From Chloroflexota bacterium (GTDB lineage: Bacteria; Chloroflexota; Dormibacteria; Dormibacterales; Dormibacteraceae): DNA of 15,759 nucleotides. Of this stretch, positions 12,731 through 15,759 are shown one piece after another. Made by a program: the position numbers and the translations under genes. The notes beneath the pieces are model-generated. The model searched no databases and was not told where the DNA came from. It was given only the letters and a program-made list of their open reading frames with translations. Where the stretch lies: NCBI GenBank assembly GCA_003446775.1, contig DMCH01000140.1:8944-24702 (forward strand). Reading direction: 5' to 3'. Each line of letters opens with the position of its first letter. The first letter of the stretch is position 1.

Positions 12731-13879
12731 ATGCCGCTGAGTGGAATCCGCGTGCTCGATCTCACCCGGCTGTTGCCGGGCCCCTTCTGCACCATGCTCC
12801 TCGCCGACATGGGGGCGGACGTGATCAAGGTCGAAGAGCCCTCCACCGGCGACTACATGCGCTGGACGCCGCCTCTGGTCGACGGCCAGAGCGCCCTTTT
12901 CAATGCCATCAACCGCAACAAGCGAAGCCTCACGCTGAACCTGAAGTACGAGGCCGGCCGGGACCTGCTCCTCCGCCTGGTCGAACGCTCGGACGTGTTG
13001 GTGGAGGGCAATCGACCTGGAGTCATGGATCGACTCGGCCTCGGCTGGCCCGTAATCCACGCGCGCAACCCAGCCCTCGTCATGTGCTCGATCACTGGAT
13101 ACGGGCAGGACGGCCCGATGGCTTCGCGTGCGGGTCACGACATCAACTACGTCGCCACGGCAGGCGTGCTCGGACTCAACGGTGCGCGAGGTGGACCGCC
13201 GGTGCCCCTGGCGGTTCAGGTCGGCGACATTGGCGGCGGCGGGCTGCAGCCGGCGGTCGCGATTCTCGGCGCGCTCGTTGGTGTCCAGCGCGGCGACCAG
13301 GGGCGCTGGCTCGACGTATCCATGACCGATGGCGCGGTCAGCTGGCTGGCGTTGGTCCTTGCGCAGCAGGGCGCAGGGGAAGAGGTCGGCCGCGGCGATC
13401 ACCGGCTGACCGGCCGCTACGCCTGCTACCGGGTCTACGAGTGCAAGGACGGCGGCTACTACAGCGTGGGTGCGCTGGAGCCGAAGTTCTGGACCGCGTT
13501 GTGCAACGCCGTCGGCGTACCGGACCTCATCGGGATCCAGTTCGCCGCCGGCGATGACAGGGCGCGCGCGCACCGGGCGATGGAGGCGGCCTTTCTGTCG
13601 CGCACGAGGGCGGAGTGGGAGCGGGACCTGGCCGGGCTGGAGGTTTGCTGCGAGCCCGTCCTCGACCTGAGCGAGATAGCGTCGCATCCGCAGATCGCTG
13701 CTCGCGGCCTCGTCGTAAATGCTCCGGCCGGCGTCGAGGTCCGACCCGCGGTTCCCATGCGGGCCGACTGGCGCAGGCGCGATGCGCCGGGACTGGGAGA
13801 GCACACGGCTGAGATCCTGTCGGAGCTCGGAGTGGACGCAGCGCAGCTCGCCTCGCTTGAGAAAGAAGGCGTCATCTAA
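12731..13879 (+). CDS. Alpha-methylacyl-CoA racemase (CoA-transferase family III)
   Basis: A 382-aa CaiB/BaiF-fold protein. In the racemase subgroup catalysis uses a His/Asp pair and a Glu. Here H136 (in GHDINY), D166 (VGDIGGGG) and E250 (VGALEPKFW) align with H126, D156 and E241 of the mycobacterial enzyme, with matching spacing (30 and 84-85 residues), so racemase is preferred over a CoA-transferase. GPFCTMLLADMGADVIKVE and GNRPGVMDRLG are family blocks. It would epimerise 2-methylacyl-CoA esters before beta-oxidation of branched chains. A nearby FixC-type flavoprotein is consistent with acyl-CoA oxidation but not in the same operon. ATG 12731 is in the right place; a GAGAAT about 20 bp upstream may be a -10. 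The stop overlaps the coaE stop by 4 bp. Confidence 0.88.
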   Translation: MPLSGIRVLDLTRLLPGPFCTMLLADMGADVIKVEEPSTGDYMRWTPPLVDGQSALFNAINRNKRSLTLNLKYEAGRDLLLRLVERSDVLVEGNRPGVMDRLGLGWPVIHARNPALVMCSITGYGQDGPMASRAGHDINYVATAGVLGLNGARGGPPVPLAVQVGDIGGGGLQPAVAILGALVGVQRGDQGRWLDVSMTDGAVSWLALVLAQQGAGEEVGRGDHRLTGRYACYRVYECKDGGYYSVGALEPKFWTALCNAVGVPDLIGIQFAAGDDRARAHRAMEAAFLSRTRAEWERDLAGLEVCCEPVLDLSEIASHPQIAARGLVVNAPAGVEVRPAVPMRADWRRRDAPGLGEHTAEILSELGVDAAQLASLEKEGVI

Positions 13880-14469
13880 CCACTGGCCAGCTGCTTCCAG
13901 ATCGCCCTGACCTGTGTCTGGGTGTCTTCACGCTTCCCACTGTTGTTGATGACGTGATGGGCGAGCCCGCGCTTGTTCTCGATCGGCATCTGGGCGGCGA
14001 TCATCGCCCGGGCGCGCTCGGGCGTGAAGCCTCGGCCCGAGACCAGGCGCTCGACCTGGACGTCTTCAGGGACGTAGACGAGGACGACCGAGGAAAAGAG
14101 GCGCTCCAGCCCGTTCTCGAACAGGAGCGGGACGTCCTGCACGACCACCTCGACTCCACGCTCGGCTGCCTCCGCCGTCTTCTGCGCCATCCATTCGCGA
14201 ACAAGCGGATGGACGATGGCGTTGAGTCGCCGCCGGGCATCGTCGTCACGGAAGACGAGCTCCCCGAGCCGCGAGCGATCGATGCGGCCGCCGTCAACGT
14301 AGGCCTCACCGAATTCGCGCACGACCGCGTCGAAACCGGGGCTGCCCGGTTCGTACACCGCATGCGTGGCCTCGTCCGCATCGACGACCTCAGCGCCCAG
14401 CTCCCGCATCATCTCCGCCACGGTCGACTTGCCGGATCCCACTCCACCTGTAAGTCCGATCAGCTTCAC
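13876..14469 (-). CDS. coaE: Dephospho-CoA kinase
   Basis: A 197-aa P-loop kinase catalysing the last step of CoA synthesis, phosphorylating the 3' hydroxyl of dephospho-CoA. The Walker A is GGVGSGKST (residues 8-16). VVDADEATHAVY carries the DAD substrate motif, and RSRLGELVFRDDDARRRLNAIVHPLV is the CoaE signature region. Length is typical. The start is GTG 14469, with a GAGGG about 10 nt upstream that may be a ribosome binding site and overlaps the opposing promoter region. It diverges from the FixC-type gene with start codons 16 bp apart. Confidence 0.94.
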   Translation of the reverse strand: MKLIGLTGGVGSGKSTVAEMMRELGAEVVDADEATHAVYEPGSPGFDAVVREFGEAYVDGGRIDRSRLGELVFRDDDARRRLNAIVHPLVREWMAQKTAEAAERGVEVVVQDVPLLFENGLERLFSSVVLVYVPEDVQVERLVSGRGFTPERARAMIAAQMPIENKRGLAHHVINNSGKREDTQTQVRAIWKQLASG

Positions 14470-14470
14470 T

Positions 14471-14480
14471 TAGGATTTGC
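14471..14480. promoter_or_regulatory. Possible shared promoter, coaE / FixC-type gene
   Basis: TAGGAT on the plus strand (14471-14476) lies 8 nt before the GTG at 14485. A weaker GCAAAT on the minus strand (14480-14475) lies 5 nt before the coaE GTG. This is the least convincing of the four divergent promoter regions. Confidence 0.3.
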
Positions 14481-14484
14481 CCTC

Positions 14485-15759
14485 GTGGGGGACGAGGAGA
14501 AGTTCGACGCGATCGTCGTCGGCGCCGGGCCGGCCGGGACGGCCGCCGCGTACACCATGGCCAAGGCGGGGCTGCAGGTGGTTCTGCTCGAGCGCGGGCC
14601 CAAGCCTGGGTCGAAGAACGTCATGGGCGGCATTCTCTACAACCATTACCTCGAAGAGATCGTAGGGGACGTCTGGAAGGAGGCGCCGCTGGAGCGTCCG
14701 ATCATCGAAGAGCGGCGCTGGATGATGACGCCCAAGGCCTACATCGGCATCGACTACAAGAATCTTCGCAACCGGGAGCACCCGCATTCGTTCTCGGTCT
14801 TGCGGGCGCGGTTCGATCCGTGGTTCGCCGAGCAGGCGGAGAAGGTCGGGGCGGTCGTGGTGCCCGAGACCGTGGTCGAGAGACTCCTCGTCAAGAACAA
14901 CCGCGTGGTCGGCGTCGGCACGGGTCGCGGTGATGACCTCTATGCCGACGTCGTCGTCGTCTGCGAAGGCATCGGCCTAGGGGTGGGCCTGCTCGAGAAA
15001 ACGGTGATCAACGGCAAGCCGCTGCGGCGAAAGCTGCGTGCGAACGAGGTCGCGATGGCGGTCAAGGAGATCATGCAGCTCGATCCCGGCCTCATCGAAG
15101 AGCGCTTCAACTGCGAGGCTGGCGAAGGCTGCACCATCGAGTGCTTCGGCGACTCGACCATGGGCATGTCCGGCTTCATGTTCATCTACACGAACAAGGA
15201 CACCCTGTCGGTGGGAGGCGGCGCGCTGCTGAGCGAGTTCAACGACACGCTGCGCAGCCCCAACGACCTCATGGAGCACTTCAAGAACCACCCCAGCGTC
15301 AAACCGCTCCTGCGAGGCGCTGAGACCGTCGAGTACCTGGCCCACCTCATCCCCGAGGGCGGGTATCGGGGCATTCCGAAGGTTTACGGCCCGGGGTATC
15401 TAGTCTGCGGCGATGCGGCGATGCTGTCGAATCCTGTCCACCGCGAAGGCTCGAACCTGGCGATGGTCTCCGGCCGGTTGGCGGGTGAGACGGTCATCCA
15501 TGCCAAGGAGACGGAAGACTTCTCCGAGCGCCGCCTGCGGGAATACAAGGGCAAGCTCGACAACTCCTGGATCATGGCCGACATGCGCAAGTACGACAAA
15601 GCCGTGCCGCTGCTCGAGCACAACCCGCAGCTGCTGACCAAGTATCCGGAGATCGCGGACCGCGCCCTCGACGAGTTCTTCAGGGTCGACGGAACCTCGA
15701 AGTGGGAGAAGCAGTCGAAGATCCTGAAGATGGTCCGCAAGGAAGGCGGGCTGAAGATG
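14485..15759 (+). CDS. FixC-type electron-transfer flavoprotein-quinone oxidoreductase, 3' partial
   Basis: The first 425 codons of a flavoprotein of the FixC/ETF-QO family, still open at the window end. The FAD dinucleotide motif is VVGAGPAGTAAAY (G13, G15, G18) and the second FAD motif is CGDAAMLSNPVHREGSN (D310). KNVMGGILYNHYLEEI and EGGYRGIPKVYGPGYL are typical of FixC. It accepts electrons from an ETF (FixAB) and passes them to quinone or, in FixABCX complexes, bifurcates them. FixC proteins are about 430 aa, so nearly all of it is present. A ferredoxin-like FixX gene would be expected just downstream, outside the window. GTG 14485 is the only start upstream of the FAD motif. Confidence 0.88.
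   Translation, partial: MGDEEKFDAIVVGAGPAGTAAAYTMAKAGLQVVLLERGPKPGSKNVMGGILYNHYLEEIVGDVWKEAPLERPIIEERRWMMTPKAYIGIDYKNLRNREHPHSFSVLRARFDPWFAEQAEKVGAVVVPETVVERLLVKNNRVVGVGTGRGDDLYADVVVVCEGIGLGVGLLEKTVINGKPLRRKLRANEVAMAVKEIMQLDPGLIEERFNCEAGEGCTIECFGDSTMGMSGFMFIYTNKDTLSVGGGALLSEFNDTLRSPNDLMEHFKNHPSVKPLLRGAETVEYLAHLIPEGGYRGIPKVYGPGYLVCGDAAMLSNPVHREGSNLAMVSGRLAGETVIHAKETEDFSERRLREYKGKLDNSWIMADMRKYDKAVPLLEHNPQLLTKYPEIADRALDEFFRVDGTSKWEKQSKILKMVRKEGGLKM

Noticed and set aside
12659..13804. Long open frame opposite the racemase
   Set aside because: The sense frame carries the full catalytic set of a family III enzyme; the antisense frame is a shadow.
13876..15759. CoA/FixC/racemase cluster as one acyl-CoA oxidation operon
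   Set aside because: The three genes lie on alternating strands with separate promoters, and no acyl-CoA dehydrogenase or ETF subunit is present in the window.

Overview
This is a GC-rich, gene-dense bacterial chromosome segment in which third codon positions are nearly all G or C. Many start codons are GTG or TTG, and several genes have a TANNNT-type -10 hexamer 6-7 nt before the start codon, the architecture of leaderless mRNAs. Gene content is housekeeping plus CoA and electron-transfer metabolism (RlmN, GluRS, Lgt, GalU, CoaE, FixC, methylacyl-CoA racemase). I would guess an uncultivated soil-type Terrabacteria lineage such as Chloroflexota or Dormibacterota, but this is an inference from style and not a placement. 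No phage, IS, CRISPR, tRNA or rRNA was seen.

Layout. 105-875 (+) MBL-fold hydrolase; 878-1002 structured element A; 1010-2098 (+) rlmN; 2098-2796 (+) DUF72 protein apparently starting at ATC; 2797-3759 (-) lgt; 3759-5153 (-) gltX, translationally coupled to lgt; 5165-5887 (+) S51-type peptidase; 5893-6789 (+) alpha/beta hydrolase; about 6716-7519 (+) PlsC-like acyltransferase without a convincing start; 7545-8489 (+) NAD-dependent epimerase; 8490-8784 gene-free tract holding elements B and C and partial copies of the end of the next gene; 8785-9012 (-) stand-alone Lrp/AsnC ligand-binding domain; 9063-10073 (-) threonine/serine dehydratase; 10095-10253 (+) 52-aa basic protein; 10250-10615 (-) FlK-like thioesterase; 10633-11517 (+) galU; 11614-11886 (+) and 11909-12112 (+) small unknown proteins; 12123-12662 (-) unknown; 12731-13879 (+) alpha-methylacyl-CoA racemase; 13876-14469 (-) coaE; 14485-15759 (+) FixC-type flavoprotein, cut by the window edge.

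The genes do not form one pathway; they are mostly singletons or pairs. Two non-coding themes stand out. First, a roughly 125-bp element occurs three times (A, B, C). Its hairpins are kept although their sequences differ, with compensatory base pairs, and copies B and C alternate with duplicated 3' ends of the Lrp-domain gene. I do not recognise it as a named RNA or repeat family; it is the best candidate for something undescribed. Second, four divergent gene pairs have start codons only 16-22 bp apart, with -10 hexamers overlapping on opposite strands, as expected of bidirectional leaderless promoters. Four of the five convergent gene ends overlap or lie within about 10 bp; the fifth is the one holding elements B and C.
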